64,000 nt of DNA, from the NCBI RefSeq assembly GCF_003991355.1, contig NZ_RCSU01000002.1, forward strand, positions 496,001 through 560,000, written 5' to 3'. The notes under the pieces are model-generated. The model saw nothing but the letters and a program-made list of their open reading frames with translations. It searched no databases and was not told where the DNA came from. Source of the stretch: Pseudoflavitalea rhizosphaerae. Lineage in GTDB: Bacteria > Bacteroidota > Bacteroidia > Chitinophagales > Chitinophagaceae. Every line of letters begins with the position of its first letter. Within the stretch, counting starts at the first letter, position 1. Below, in pieces: positions 1 through 9,636 of the stretch. Both the position numbers and the translations under genes were made by a program.

Positions 1-31
1 GGGCAGCCTCCATCGCCTGCATATTTTCCAT
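1..31 (-). CDS. Possible start of a downstream gene, cut by the window edge
   Basis: An ATG on the minus strand at 31-29 opens a frame (MENMQAMEAA) that runs off the left end of the window. It begins 4 bases after the stop of the GH109-type gene, so it may be the next gene of the same operon. Ten codons are too few to identify it or to prove that it is coding. Confidence 0.35.
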   Translation of the reverse strand, partial: MENMQAMEAA

Positions 32-35
32 CAGA

Positions 36-1382
36 TCAATATTGGTCGGTCAAAGCAAAATCATTTTTCCTTAACATCCACTGGCCGCTTGTGAAGTCGG
101 GGAATTCAACAGTCTGATTTCCCAGTTCGATACTGGTTTCGCTGAGCGGGGTGATAGCGCTCCAGGCGGCCCCATCGTATACATCCATCGGCGTGGCTGT
201 TTTACGTTTGATGGATTCCACAAATGCATGCAGCACAAAGAAGTCCATTCCACCATGACCAGCGCCTTCCGTATCCTTGCTCCAGCGTGCCCAGAGCGGG
301 TGATCGTATTTTTCCAGGTATGGCTGGGCCGCTTCCCAAACATGTCCTTTCGGACTGGTGCCTTCCAGGTAAATGCTATCGTTCACATCCATCCAGATCC
401 CCTTCGTTCCCTGAACGCGGAAACCGAGAGAGTACGGACGCGGCAGGTTGGTATCATGCTGCAACAGGATGGTTTCGCCATTGGCGCAGTTGATCATGGT
501 AGTGACCACATCCCCCAGTTTGAATTTCACTTTTGCGTTGGGATGTTGTTCGCTGCTGTGATCAACAATATAATTATGTAATCCTCTTGCCTTGGTAGAA
601 AAAGATGAAAGGGAGATGAAACGGTTACCGCGGTTGATATCGATCATTTCAGCAACAGGCCCGATGCCATGTGTCGGATACAGATCACCGTTACGATGGA
701 TGGAATGCGCTGTTCTCCAGCGTGCTTCGGAATATCCTTTCTCACCAAACCCGACGCCTGTATTATTGCTCTTGCCATCATTGAACTTGATGGCACGAAG
801 ATCGTGCTGATAGCCGCCCTGCAGGTGAATGATCTCGCCGAACATTCCCTGCCGCACCATATTCAAAACTGCCAACACATCACGGCGGTAGCAGACATTT
901 TCCAGCATCATCACATGCCCCTTGTGGTGCTCTGCAGCTTTCACCACATCCCAGTGGTCCTGCAACGTAATACCCAGCATCACTTCTGTGCCTACATATT
1001 TGATACCTGCCTCCAGCGATCCGATGATCATCTGCGTATGCCATTCCCAGGGTGTGGAAATGATCACGGCGTCCAGTTCTTTCAACTCCAGGAGCTTCTT
1101 CCAGGCATAGGGGTCCGTTTTGAAGATCTTCGGTTCTGCCTTGCCCGCTTTTTTGATCATGTCGAGCGAACGCTTCAACATATTGTCATCTATATCGCAG
1201 ATCGCTGCCAATACCACATCCTTTCTGCGAAGAAGATTGGAAAGATGATTTTGTCCTCTCAGGCCGACACCAATCATGCCTATCTTTACTGTTTGTTGCT
1301 GAGCAAAAAGTTGCGAAGCGGGAAGTATGGCAAACCCTGCGGTAGCGATCCCGGTATTTCTTACAAATGACCTGCGATCCAT
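36..1382 (-). CDS. Exported Gfo/Idh/MocA-family protein, GH109-type (alpha-N-acetylgalactosaminidase-like)
   Basis: The 448-residue protein starts with a twin-arginine type signal (MDRRSFVRN, then a hydrophobic stretch to about residue 27), so export in folded form with bound cofactor is likely. A Rossmann fold follows, with a dinucleotide-binding GVGLRG loop near residue 38. The middle region (YRRDVL, GFGEKGYSEARW, HSIHRNGDLYPTHGIGP) is characteristic of GH109 glycosidases, which use NAD in an oxidation/elimination mechanism to release alpha-linked GalNAc. The length matches that family. The neighbours give no glycan-degradation context apart from a possible further gene downstream. It could also be a Gfo/Idh/MocA oxidoreductase with a different sugar substrate; the substrate is inferred. 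Confidence 0.85.
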   Translation of the reverse strand: MDRRSFVRNTGIATAGFAILPASQLFAQQQTVKIGMIGVGLRGQNHLSNLLRRKDVVLAAICDIDDNMLKRSLDMIKKAGKAEPKIFKTDPYAWKKLLELKELDAVIISTPWEWHTQMIIGSLEAGIKYVGTEVMLGITLQDHWDVVKAAEHHKGHVMMLENVCYRRDVLAVLNMVRQGMFGEIIHLQGGYQHDLRAIKFNDGKSNNTGVGFGEKGYSEARWRTAHSIHRNGDLYPTHGIGPVAEMIDINRGNRFISLSSFSTKARGLHNYIVDHSSEQHPNAKVKFKLGDVVTTMINCANGETILLQHDTNLPRPYSLGFRVQGTKGIWMDVNDSIYLEGTSPKGHVWEAAQPYLEKYDHPLWARWSKDTEGAGHGGMDFFVLHAFVESIKRKTATPMDVYDGAAWSAITPLSETSIELGNQTVEFPDFTSGQWMLRKNDFALTDQY

Positions 1383-1443
1383 GCTTTAAATTTTAGTAAA
1401 ATTGTAGGAGGCAATAATAACCATAATTGAGGATACCAGCGTC

Positions 1444-2130
1444 ATGACAGCAAAACTTACGCAATCGTATGCGATACTTAAATTCCTGAAAAATCTTCGT
1501 CCGGATTTCCATTTACCGGAAGGTGTGGCCATCATGAATCCCTTTACCAACAACGATTCCAGCGCACTAGCCACCATCTTCTACAACAAATTCTACAACG
1601 ATCATCATCCCAGAAAATTTATTTTTGGTATCAACCCCGGCCGCTTCGGCGCCGGTGTTACAGGTGTCCCCTTCACAGATCCCATCCGATTACAGGAAGA
1701 TTGCGGTATCCCAAATGATCTCCCTAAAAAAGCAGAGCTCAGCTCCATCTTCATTTATGATGTGATCAAACGCTATGGCGGCGTCCACGCCTTCTATAAA
1801 GATTTCTTCATCACTGCCCTCTCCCCGCTCGGTTTCACAAAGAACGGCCTCAACCTCAACTACTATGACGACAAAGAGCTCCTGAAAGCCAGCGAGCCCT
1901 TTATCATCGATACCATTCTGAAAACAAAAAAAGAAATACTAACGGAAACCAATACCTGCTTCTGTCTCGGCGAAGGCACCAACTTCAAAATATTCCGGCA
2001 ACTCAACAAAAAGCATCAGCTCTTTGAAAAGATCATTCCTTTGCCACATCCGAGGTTCATCATGCAATACAAAAGGAAGCAGGTGGGAGAATTTACGGAT
2101 GAATATGTGAGGAGATTGAGAGAAGTTTGA
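1444..2130 (+). CDS. SMUG-like uracil-DNA glycosylase family protein (DUF4918)
   Basis: This 228-residue cytosolic protein has the uracil-DNA glycosylase fold signatures. The first motif, FGINPGRFGAG (about residues 59-69), resembles the water-activating GMNPGPWGM loop of SMUG1. Near the C-terminus, PLPHPRF sits where the HPSP-type minor-groove loop is expected. Family knowledge suggests excision of uracil or damaged pyrimidines in base-excision repair; the exact substrate is not evident. It is divergent from the GH109-type gene (61-base gap) and convergent with the SAM hydrolase gene. Confidence 0.8.
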   Translation: MTAKLTQSYAILKFLKNLRPDFHLPEGVAIMNPFTNNDSSALATIFYNKFYNDHHPRKFIFGINPGRFGAGVTGVPFTDPIRLQEDCGIPNDLPKKAELSSIFIYDVIKRYGGVHAFYKDFFITALSPLGFTKNGLNLNYYDDKELLKASEPFIIDTILKTKKEILTETNTCFCLGEGTNFKIFRQLNKKHQLFEKIIPLPHPRFIMQYKRKQVGEFTDEYVRRLREV

Positions 2131-2145
2131 TCTTATTGGTTTTGG

Positions 2146-2165
2146 GTGGGTGCCCTTGCACCCAC
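2146..2165. terminator. Perfect hairpin between convergent genes
   Basis: GTGGGTGC, a CCTT loop, then GCACCCAC form a perfect 8-bp stem 15 bases after the glycosylase stop and before the converging SAM hydrolase gene. Neither side has a clear T-run, so a terminator role rests only on position and stem strength. Confidence 0.4.
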
Positions 2166-2243
2166 ACCGCCCCATCCAACCAAACCCTGTTCAAATATTA
2201 TTCAAATGCGCTGGTTCGTTTCGCAGCCTGACTTACCTATCTC

Positions 2244-3149
2244 TCACGGCCTTGAGATTTTTACGACCCAATCTGGCCCGCTCTGAATGCCATAAGTATT
2301 TGCGAAGTTCCCCATATTGATAGCCAAGGAGAATTGCATGAGGCTGTTGAGATAGGCCATGGGCCGGGATTCGGGAACATCGCCGAACGTATGAACGAAA
2401 GGGATGCGCTGCTGAAAGACAGTGCTGTCTCTGTGATTGATACGGACCAGTACTGAATCCCCGGGATGAATGGAAAGACTGCTGAGGAGACTCTGCGGGA
2501 TATTCGTCCAGATATTGCCGTATTGCACATCGAGGACCGGGACCATTCCAGAGAGCGTGTCGGCATTTTTGATGGCTTGCTGAAATGGGATACTGATAAC
2601 GGAATCGGGCAACCGCTTTCCAACTTCTTCGAAACGGATGATGCCGGCGGCGAGTCTTGCACCGGTGTAAGCATATACATCGCGCCCATGGAAAGTGTAG
2701 GATTGTCCGGATTGCTGTCGGCGGTTGATGGCTTCGTCTATTTCGCGAACTTCACTGATGCCGAGGGATTTTGCAACGAGCGTGAGCGTTCCGTTATCAG
2801 GTGTTACAAAGTAATGACCGCTGTTGGAGCGCATCACCACTGATTTCCGGCTGGTGCCTACGCCGGGGTCTACAACCGAAACGAATACGGTGCCGGCAGG
2901 CCAGTAAGGCGCTGTTTGTTCCAGGCGGTAAGCCGCTTCCCAGATATTGAAGGCCGGGATCTCGTGGGTGAGGTCGTACAGACCGAGATCAGGCGATACG
3001 CCGATCGCTACTCCTTTCATAGCGCTGACCGCACCGTCTTTCAATCCGAAATCGGATTGGAAGACAAGCGCCGGCGGCTTTTTTTGAGTGCAGGAACAAA
3101 TAAGAACTACAATTACTACAAGCAGTATGGAATGAAAGCGGGTCCGCAT
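2244..3149 (-). CDS. SAM hydroxide adenosyltransferase (DUF62 family), predicted lipoprotein
   Basis: The 301-residue protein belongs to the S-adenosylmethionine hydroxide adenosyltransferase (fluorinase-like) family, which splits SAM into adenosine and methionine using an activated water. The family Asp-Arg-His triad appears to be D94 (VVDPGVG), R101 and H154 (FHGRD); SDFGLKDG near residue 32 is another family motif. Most members I know are cytosolic, but this one begins with MRTRFHS, a hydrophobic stretch and a lipobox ending at Cys20 (LICSC), so it should be exported and lipid-anchored. What SAM it would meet there is unclear. It stands alone and converges on the glycosylase gene. Confidence 0.85.
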   Translation of the reverse strand: MRTRFHSILLVVIVVLICSCTQKKPPALVFQSDFGLKDGAVSAMKGVAIGVSPDLGLYDLTHEIPAFNIWEAAYRLEQTAPYWPAGTVFVSVVDPGVGTSRKSVVMRSNSGHYFVTPDNGTLTLVAKSLGISEVREIDEAINRRQQSGQSYTFHGRDVYAYTGARLAAGIIRFEEVGKRLPDSVISIPFQQAIKNADTLSGMVPVLDVQYGNIWTNIPQSLLSSLSIHPGDSVLVRINHRDSTVFQQRIPFVHTFGDVPESRPMAYLNSLMQFSLAINMGNFANTYGIQSGPDWVVKISRP

Positions 3150-3296
3150 AGATCTGTTTGAGGCTTTAAATTAATCAAATATGAGCAGTTTCAGGACCGG
3201 GAGATGCAACTGTGTAACATCGAATTCCTGTCAGCGTAATGAATAATCGCTGATATTTGTTTTGGTAATGAGCAATGTCCATCAATAAAACCGGCG

Positions 3297-4412
3297 ATGA
3301 AAAATTCCAAAGAACTGAAAGAAGTAGCTGCAGTTTTCCTGAAACTGGGGCTGACAGGCTTTGGCGGCCCTGCCGTACATATTGCCATGATGGAAGAGGA
3401 AGTGGTGAAAAAACGAAAATGGATGACAGGAGAACATTTCCTTGACCTGGTTGGCGCTACCAATCTGATCCCTGGTCCGAATTCCACGGAAATGACGATG
3501 CATTGCGGCTATCTTCGCGCGGGCTGGAAAGGGCTGATCGTTGCGGGCCTTTGTTTTATTCTGCCTGCCGTGATCATAACGGCTGTTTTCGCATATGCCT
3601 ACCAGAGATATGAACAATTACCGGAGGTGGAGCCATTCCTTTATGGGATCAAACCAGCCATCCTCGCCGTGGTGGTTGCCCTGATGATCTCGCTGGGGAA
3701 GAAATCGCTAAAGAACCTGGAACTTGGCGTTATCGGGGCGCTGGCCGCAATTTTTACACTGGCCGGGGCCAATGAGATCCTTGTACTTTACCTCGCAGGC
3801 CTGGCAGGCATTCTGCTACATCTGCTGAAGTCCGGAAAACAAAAGACCTATAATTTCATGCCGGTGGTATTGCTGCAGGTGCCGGCTACTGTGCTTAACT
3901 GGCAATTGTTCTGGTCATTTCTCAAGATCGGCTCCATACTTTACGGTAGCGGTTATGCGCTTTTTGCCTTCCTGGATGCAGAACTTGTTACCCGGGGCCT
4001 GATCAACAAACAACAACTCACGGATGCCATTGCGGTTGGACAGTTCACGCCCGGTCCCGTTTTTTCATCGGCTACTTTTGTGGGCTGGCAGATAAGCGGA
4101 TGGAAAGGCGCGCTGGCAGCCACTGCCGGCATCTTCCTCCCTTCCTTTCTTTTTGTGGCTTTTCTTCATCCATTGATACCAGTTTTAAGAAGATCGGCAC
4201 TGATGTCTGCATTCCTGGATACGGTGAATATCGTGTCTGTAGCCATCATCCTGGCTGTATGCGTGGAACTTGGCAAAGGCTCGATCACGGGATGGAAAAC
4301 CATCCTGATAGCTGTTGCCGGTTTTGTCATCACCTGGCGTTTCAAAAAACTCAATACCGCCTGGATCATACTGGGCGGGGCTGTCAGCGGTTATCTCCTC
4401 TACCCGATCTGA
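3297..4412 (+). CDS. chrA: Chromate transporter, two-domain CHR family
   Basis: The 371-residue integral membrane protein carries two homologous CHR domains. The N-terminal half has the signature LGLTGFGGPAVH (about residues 17-28) and LIPGPNSTEM. The second half has YGSGYALFAF and FTPGPVFSSATF. About ten hydrophobic segments are visible. Long CHR proteins export chromate using the membrane potential; members without metal context may move other oxyanions. No chromate-resistance partner genes are nearby, so the substrate is by family only. The ATG at 3297 follows an AT-rich leader. Confidence 0.85.
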   Translation: MKNSKELKEVAAVFLKLGLTGFGGPAVHIAMMEEEVVKKRKWMTGEHFLDLVGATNLIPGPNSTEMTMHCGYLRAGWKGLIVAGLCFILPAVIITAVFAYAYQRYEQLPEVEPFLYGIKPAILAVVVALMISLGKKSLKNLELGVIGALAAIFTLAGANEILVLYLAGLAGILLHLLKSGKQKTYNFMPVVLLQVPATVLNWQLFWSFLKIGSILYGSGYALFAFLDAELVTRGLINKQQLTDAIAVGQFTPGPVFSSATFVGWQISGWKGALAATAGIFLPSFLFVAFLHPLIPVLRRSALMSAFLDTVNIVSVAIILAVCVELGKGSITGWKTILIAVAGFVITWRFKKLNTAWIILGGAVSGYLLYPI

Positions 4413-4631
4413 GGCAGGAAGGTTATCTTCCAGTATAACTTTGGTGGCAGGCTTTCATCTTCCCATAATATTGTGTAATATTGCACCAGAAATCACAATT
4501 ACAAATCGGGCGTACTTACCAACCACATCCCATATCCGCTCCCATATCCTCCCATCCAATAATTTATGATTTTGACCGTTATCCGGTAGCAAACCGGCAC
4601 AAAAAACCAATAACGCCCCAAAGCACATGTC

Positions 4632-5996
4632 TTGAAACTGTTGAAATCATCCTTTTGGCTTCATTCCATTTTTTATACCCTGCTTCAGCGGTTTTCGCTG
4701 TTCTTTTTCGGCGCAGTAGCTTATATGGTGCTGGCCAGGGGACTTTCAGCCAGCGGATCGATGGCCATCTGGGCATTGTACCTCACTATACTCTCACTCT
4801 TCGAAACCGTCAAACAGGGACTGCTGCGTAATCCTACCATCAAATTCCTGGGATTGTCAGAATACGCCAACCGTAAAGCGGAAGTGCAGTCTTCTTCCAT
4901 GGTGATCAATCTTCTCTTCTCTGCCCTGGCCCTCATTGGACTGGTGGCCGGCAGCGGACTGATCAGCAACCTGCTCAAATCGCCCGATCTCATTCCCCTG
5001 CTCCATTGGAGCGCAGCTTTTATCATATTGCTGGTGCCATTCAATCACTTTGAAATATTATTGCAGGCCCGTTATCATTTCCAGCAAATTTTCTGGGCGT
5101 ATTTCGTAAGACAGGGAAGTTTTTTCATCGGTATTCTCATCCTCTTCTTCTTTGCGAAGGAACATTTTACCTTGATGAACCTGATGATCCTGCAACTGGT
5201 ATCATTACTGGCTGGTACTGTTATCCTGTTCAACTCAGCGAAGCAGTTCCTCATGAAGAAATTCCATTACGATAAAAGTATTATCGCAAGGATGTTCCAC
5301 TTCGGTAAATATATTTTCGGCACCAATCTCTGCTCCAATGTTACCCGCAGCTTCGATCATTTCATCACGGCCAATACACTGAACCCGCTCAGCGGCAAAC
5401 AGTATGTGAGTTACTACAATACCGTGGCCCGTATCAACAATATGATCGATGTGCCTTCACTGGCGGCAGCAGATGTACTTTTTCCCAAAAACGTGGAAAG
5501 CCTGGAAGAGCATGGCATTGGAAAAGTGAAATACTATTTCGAGAGAATGGTGGGCACCATCCTGGCTGTTATCATCCCTATCTGTATTTTCATTTTCCTG
5601 TTCCCGAAATTCATCATCTTCATCATTGCCGGCCCCAATTATTACGACGCTATTCCCATATTGCAGATCACTATTTTCGCGAGCCTGGTAAAACCTATCG
5701 GCTACCAGTATGGATCAACGTTAGATGCCATCGGGAAACCGGTGGTGAACTTCTGGACAAGCGCCGTGATGATGGTAATTGCTTTGGTAACCACCTGGCT
5801 CTGTCTTTTGAAATGGGATGGTATCGGCGCTGCTTACGCCACTGTGCTCAACAGTATCATTGGCGGCAGTATCATGTATTTCGTATTGAAAAAACAAATT
5901 CAACTCGAAGGCAGGAATATTATCCGCTACACTTTACAGTGCTATAAAGATATCTGGGCTTTCCGGAAAAAACTGATCAGACAACCAGTGGCTTAA
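4632..5996 (+). CDS. Polysaccharide biosynthesis / lipid-linked oligosaccharide flippase-type membrane protein
   Basis: This 454-residue protein has about 12-14 hydrophobic segments distributed like the polysaccharide-export branch of the MATE/MVF superfamily (Wzx-like), which flip lipid-linked sugars across the inner membrane. The best start is a TTG at 4632: the nearby ATG at 4627 hits a stop after two codons, and the next in-frame ATG would remove the first membrane segment. It is followed 29 bases later by a glycosyltransferase gene and then a HEAT-like gene, which suggests a small surface-glycan cluster. The repeat unit is unknown. Confidence 0.75.
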   Translation: MKLLKSSFWLHSIFYTLLQRFSLFFFGAVAYMVLARGLSASGSMAIWALYLTILSLFETVKQGLLRNPTIKFLGLSEYANRKAEVQSSSMVINLLFSALALIGLVAGSGLISNLLKSPDLIPLLHWSAAFIILLVPFNHFEILLQARYHFQQIFWAYFVRQGSFFIGILILFFFAKEHFTLMNLMILQLVSLLAGTVILFNSAKQFLMKKFHYDKSIIARMFHFGKYIFGTNLCSNVTRSFDHFITANTLNPLSGKQYVSYYNTVARINNMIDVPSLAAADVLFPKNVESLEEHGIGKVKYYFERMVGTILAVIIPICIFIFLFPKFIIFIIAGPNYYDAIPILQITIFASLVKPIGYQYGSTLDAIGKPVVNFWTSAVMMVIALVTTWLCLLKWDGIGAAYATVLNSIIGGSIMYFVLKKQIQLEGRNIIRYTLQCYKDIWAFRKKLIRQPVA

Positions 5997-6025
5997 AGCC
6001 ATTCAAATAATTATAACTTAGACGT

Positions 6026-7054
6026 ATGAAGATCGCTTTTACAATCTGTTCCAACAACTACCTTTCCCTGGCGCGTGCGCTGGCCAAATCACTGGCAGCA
6101 ACCGGCAATGATTATCATTTCATCATCGGACTGGTAGACAAAATGGATGATCGCCTGGCCGACTGGTACAAAGATGTTACCATCCTCCCCTGCGATCAGA
6201 TCGGGATCCCGGACCTGGAAGAGATTGCGATCAAATACAGCATCGCGGAATTCAATACAGCGCTCAAACCTTTCTATTTTCAGCATCTTTTCAAACAATA
6301 CCCTGACGCGGAATACATCACCTTCCTGGATCCTGACATGCTTATCTATCGTAAGCTCCAGGAACTGGAAGATGGTCACAAGGCTTACGAGATCCTGCTT
6401 ACACCCCATATCCTGCATCCCATGGAACTGGATGGCAAGCATCCTACGGAGATCTCCTATCTTTCAACCGGCACTTTCAATCTTGGTTTCCTCTCCTTGC
6501 GCCAGGGCCCCAATACAACGGCATTCCTCGACTGGTGGGCTGAACGCCTGCGCCATTTCTGCTATTTCGATTTCCCGGCCGGATTGTTCGTAGACCAGAA
6601 ATGGGTGAACCTTGTACCTGTGTTCTTCGAATCAGTTTTCGTGATCAAACATCCGGGCTATAATGTGGCTTACTGGAACCTGCAGGAAAGAACATTGAGC
6701 AAGAACAATAACAACTGGTTCATCAACCAGCAATACCCGCTCAGCATCTACCATTTCAGCAGTGTGGGCATCAAGCAGGGACTGCTCTTCCATAAACAGC
6801 AGAACAGGTATACCGATGCTGATCTTCCACTGAACAAGGAGCTTTTCATGGCTTACCGCCAGCTGGTACTGGACGAAGGTTATCTTCAAACCAATCCTTA
6901 CAGCTGCTATTATGTGGAACTGCATAACAATCATGTAACACAGAAAATGAAAAGCAGTTTCAGTGGTCGTATGAAGCTCTGGCTCAAAGGTGTGATCCCT
7001 GCCAAACAACGCGCAAAACTGAAAAAGAAATTACTGGATTTCGCCAACAGCTAA
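6026..7054 (+). CDS. Glycosyltransferase, nucleotide-diphospho-sugar type (GT-A fold)
   Basis: The 342-residue cytosolic protein opens with a GT-A type start (MKIAFTICSNNYLSLA) and has a metal-binding DxD-like motif, FLDPDMLIY, near residue 105. An aspartate-rich acceptor region and FVDQKWVN near residue 193 resemble GT8-like transferases. The C-terminal 40 residues are basic, consistent with membrane association. It lies between the flippase and a HEAT-like protein gene, all co-directional, so a role in assembling a surface polysaccharide or lipid-linked glycan is inferred. Donor and acceptor are not predictable. Confidence 0.75.
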   Translation: MKIAFTICSNNYLSLARALAKSLAATGNDYHFIIGLVDKMDDRLADWYKDVTILPCDQIGIPDLEEIAIKYSIAEFNTALKPFYFQHLFKQYPDAEYITFLDPDMLIYRKLQELEDGHKAYEILLTPHILHPMELDGKHPTEISYLSTGTFNLGFLSLRQGPNTTAFLDWWAERLRHFCYFDFPAGLFVDQKWVNLVPVFFESVFVIKHPGYNVAYWNLQERTLSKNNNNWFINQQYPLSIYHFSSVGIKQGLLFHKQQNRYTDADLPLNKELFMAYRQLVLDEGYLQTNPYSCYYVELHNNHVTQKMKSSFSGRMKLWLKGVIPAKQRAKLKKKLLDFANS

Positions 7055-7062
7055 ATCATTCC

Positions 7063-7578
7063 ATGGACCTGGAACAAAGCATACTGGCAGAACATTCCAA
7101 AGCCCAATGCATGCGCATTACCGCTTATATCGGTAATGACAGGGAACGATTTGCCCAACTCATGAAGCTGTTCCTCAATGGAGAATACCGCGTAACGCAA
7201 AGGGCCGCCTGGCCACTCAGCTGCTGCGTGGAGGCATACCCGGAACTGATAAAACCCTGGTATGCACAACTACTCCGCAAACTGCAGGAGCCGGATACAC
7301 ATAATGCTGTTACACGTAATATTGTTCGCAGTTTGCAATACGTAACCATTCCTGAAAAGTACCAGGGAACCGTGATGAGCATTTGCTTCGATTTCATTGC
7401 AGATCCCAATCAAGCAGCGGCCGTGAAAGCTTTTTCACTCTCTATTCTTCAAAACCTGGCAAAGGATTACCCGGAGATTGCTCCGGAGCTGATAACTATC
7501 ATCGAAGGCAGGTGGAGCCAGGAAACGCCGGCATTCCAATCCAGGGCCAGAAAATTGCTGAAATTCCTAAAAAGATGA
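7063..7578 (+). CDS. HEAT-like repeat protein of unknown function
   Basis: This 171-residue protein is almost entirely helical, with paired amphipathic helices (RVTQRAAWPLSCCVEAYPEL; AVTRNIVRSLQYV; AAAVKAFSLSILQNLA) in the spacing of HEAT/armadillo-like repeats. It has no signal peptide, so it is probably a cytosolic scaffold or binding protein. It starts 8 bases after the glycosyltransferase stop and ends the cluster; the promoter of the next gene lies in the following gap. No catalytic motif is visible. Confidence 0.65.
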   Translation: MDLEQSILAEHSKAQCMRITAYIGNDRERFAQLMKLFLNGEYRVTQRAAWPLSCCVEAYPELIKPWYAQLLRKLQEPDTHNAVTRNIVRSLQYVTIPEKYQGTVMSICFDFIADPNQAAAVKAFSLSILQNLAKDYPEIAPELITIIEGRWSQETPAFQSRARKLLKFLKR

Positions 7579-7616
7579 AAAAACAGTGATCCAGGTCAAT
7601 CACAAACACCCCTGTA

Positions 7617-7647
7617 TTGAACCCTCACATTTTTTTTACTATACTTG
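7617..7647 (+). promoter_or_regulatory. Bacteroidota-type promoter of the DUF3857 cluster
   Basis: TTG at 7617-7619 and TATACTTG at 7640-7647, 20 bases apart, fit the -33/-7 (TTTG / TAnnTTTG) pattern of Bacteroidota primary sigma factors with one mismatch in the -7 box. The ATG at 7710 is about 60 bases downstream. Confidence 0.55.
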
Positions 7648-7709
7648 CGTAAATTAATCCCTAAGCTTGCGGTCATCAGCCCTGACCCTAACTACTAAAA
7701 GACCATCTT

Positions 7710-9629
7710 ATGAGATTTGTGCTTCCCATCTTGCTTTTTGCATTGGTCCAAAATGCAAAAGGTCAGACGAAGGTTCCTGAATTCGGGCAATTCATGGCGG
7801 ATGAAAAAGCGATCACAGTTTGCGACTTCGATCCCGAAGCAGAAGCAGTGATCATCCTGGACAAGGCTGAATCCAATCACAATGAAGATCATAACCTGAT
7901 CACCAAAAGAAGGATCAGGATGAAGATCCTGAAACCAAAAGGGATCCGCCTTGCAGATGTGAGCATCTATTATTATTCCAAAGAAGCTTTTGAAAGTTTA
8001 TTCGATATCCGCGCCGTGGTGGTGAACGTAAACCCCGATGGTGGTGAAGAAAGAAAAGAACTGGCCAGTTCTGCCATCTTCGACAGCAAAGTGAATGATA
8101 AATGGTCCGAAAAGAAGTTCGCACTGCCCGGCGTCCGCGTGGGCAGTATCATCGAATATGAATACGGCAGGATCTCAAAAAATTACAACGGACTTCGGGA
8201 TTGGTATTTCCAAACTGAACTACCCACCATGCTCAGCAGTTATGACCTGGCGATCCTTCCCAATTATGAGTTCGCCTACAAAGTGAGCAAGTCGCCATCG
8301 CTTCCAATTGTTGTGAAGACTGATAAGGCCAATGGCACCACCTATTTTGAAATGAAGAATATTGCCGGACTGCGCGATGAACCATTCATGGATGCCAAAA
8401 GCGATTACCTGCAGAAAGTGGAATTCCAGCTCGCCGGTTATGCCGGCAGATTCGGCGGGCGGACCCGTTATATGACAACCTGGGCTGAATTGAGCAGGGA
8501 ATTGTTAAGCGATGCAAACTTTGGCGGACAGCTCAACCGCAATGTGGGAGCAGATGATTTATTGAACAAGGCAAAATTGCTTTCCGATCCCTATGAAAGG
8601 ATGTCCCTGATCTATCAATACGTTCATAAAAATATTTTCAGCAAAGGCGCCAGCACGCTTTATATACAGGACGGCGTGAAAGATGCCTGGAAAAACAAAG
8701 TAGGCAACAGCGCTGAAGTAAACCTGCTGCTGATCAACCTGCTGAAAGAAGCCAATCTGGAAGTATATCCCCTGCTGGTCAGCGAACGTGATCACGGTAA
8801 AGTAAGGGAGGGCTATCCGTTCCTCGACCAGTTCAACAAAATACTGGCCTGGGTAGTGATCAACGATAAAAAATATGTACTGGATGCAGCAGGCATCTAT
8901 ACACCACCAGATATGTACCCGCCGGATGTAGTGAACTCGAAGGCATATCTTGTAGACAGGAAGAAAGGCGGCATTATCGATCTCGAAGAAACGCAAAAGA
9001 AAAACAGGAATAAGATCATTTTAACTGCTACCGTTTCTGAAGACGGAATGATCAATGGACAAGTGTTAGCCAGGAGTTACGACTATGCAAGGCTTGAGAG
9101 AAAACAGGCATTGCAAAAAAGCAAGGAATTCCTGCTATCCGAATATTTTACCAATGAGCATCCCGGTATCAAAACAGATAGTTTCGAAGTCAGGAATGCA
9201 GACAATGATTCACTGCCACTGGAGCAGAGATTCAATTACCAGGTCCCTATCAACGCCAGCGGCGAATACCGCCTGCTGAACCTGAATATGTTCTCCGGGC
9301 TGCATTCCAATCCTTTTATTTCAGATATCCGGTTCACAGATGTGAATTATGGCTACCTGCAGCATCAGGAGATACTGGAACTGGTTGCGCTGCCGGAAGG
9401 ATGGGTACCGGAAAGCCTGCCCAAAGATACCAGGCTGATCACGCAGGATAATAGCATCAGTTGCGCGAGATATATTACATTTGCGAATAATAAACTGAAC
9501 GTACTGTTCAGGATAGAATTCAACAGAAGCGTATTCGATTCCGGCGAATACAGCACCCTGAAAGAATTCTTCAAGAAGATGACCAATATGTTGAATGAAC
9601 AGGTCATCTTAAAAGAAAAAAATCAGTAA
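7710..9629 (+). CDS. Exported DUF3857/transglutaminase-like protein with degenerate active site
   Basis: The 639-residue protein has a signal peptide (cleavage near LVQNAKGQ, residue 19), an N-terminal DUF3857 beta-rich domain, a transglutaminase-like core around residues 295-395, and a C-terminal DUF2569/DUF3858-like beta region. In the core, the usual catalytic Cys is Ser334 (VGNSAEVN) and the usual His is Lys377 (QFNKIL); the third position is Asp392. By comparison with the neighbouring intact paralogue it is a predicted pseudoenzyme, perhaps a periplasmic binding or scaffold protein. It is the first gene of a three-gene co-directional cluster, 7 bases before the next gene. Confidence 0.8.
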   Translation: MRFVLPILLFALVQNAKGQTKVPEFGQFMADEKAITVCDFDPEAEAVIILDKAESNHNEDHNLITKRRIRMKILKPKGIRLADVSIYYYSKEAFESLFDIRAVVVNVNPDGGEERKELASSAIFDSKVNDKWSEKKFALPGVRVGSIIEYEYGRISKNYNGLRDWYFQTELPTMLSSYDLAILPNYEFAYKVSKSPSLPIVVKTDKANGTTYFEMKNIAGLRDEPFMDAKSDYLQKVEFQLAGYAGRFGGRTRYMTTWAELSRELLSDANFGGQLNRNVGADDLLNKAKLLSDPYERMSLIYQYVHKNIFSKGASTLYIQDGVKDAWKNKVGNSAEVNLLLINLLKEANLEVYPLLVSERDHGKVREGYPFLDQFNKILAWVVINDKKYVLDAAGIYTPPDMYPPDVVNSKAYLVDRKKGGIIDLEETQKKNRNKIILTATVSEDGMINGQVLARSYDYARLERKQALQKSKEFLLSEYFTNEHPGIKTDSFEVRNADNDSLPLEQRFNYQVPINASGEYRLLNLNMFSGLHSNPFISDIRFTDVNYGYLQHQEILELVALPEGWVPESLPKDTRLITQDNSISCARYITFANNKLNVLFRIEFNRSVFDSGEYSTLKEFFKKMTNMLNEQVILKEKNQ

Positions 9630-9636
9630 AACCACT

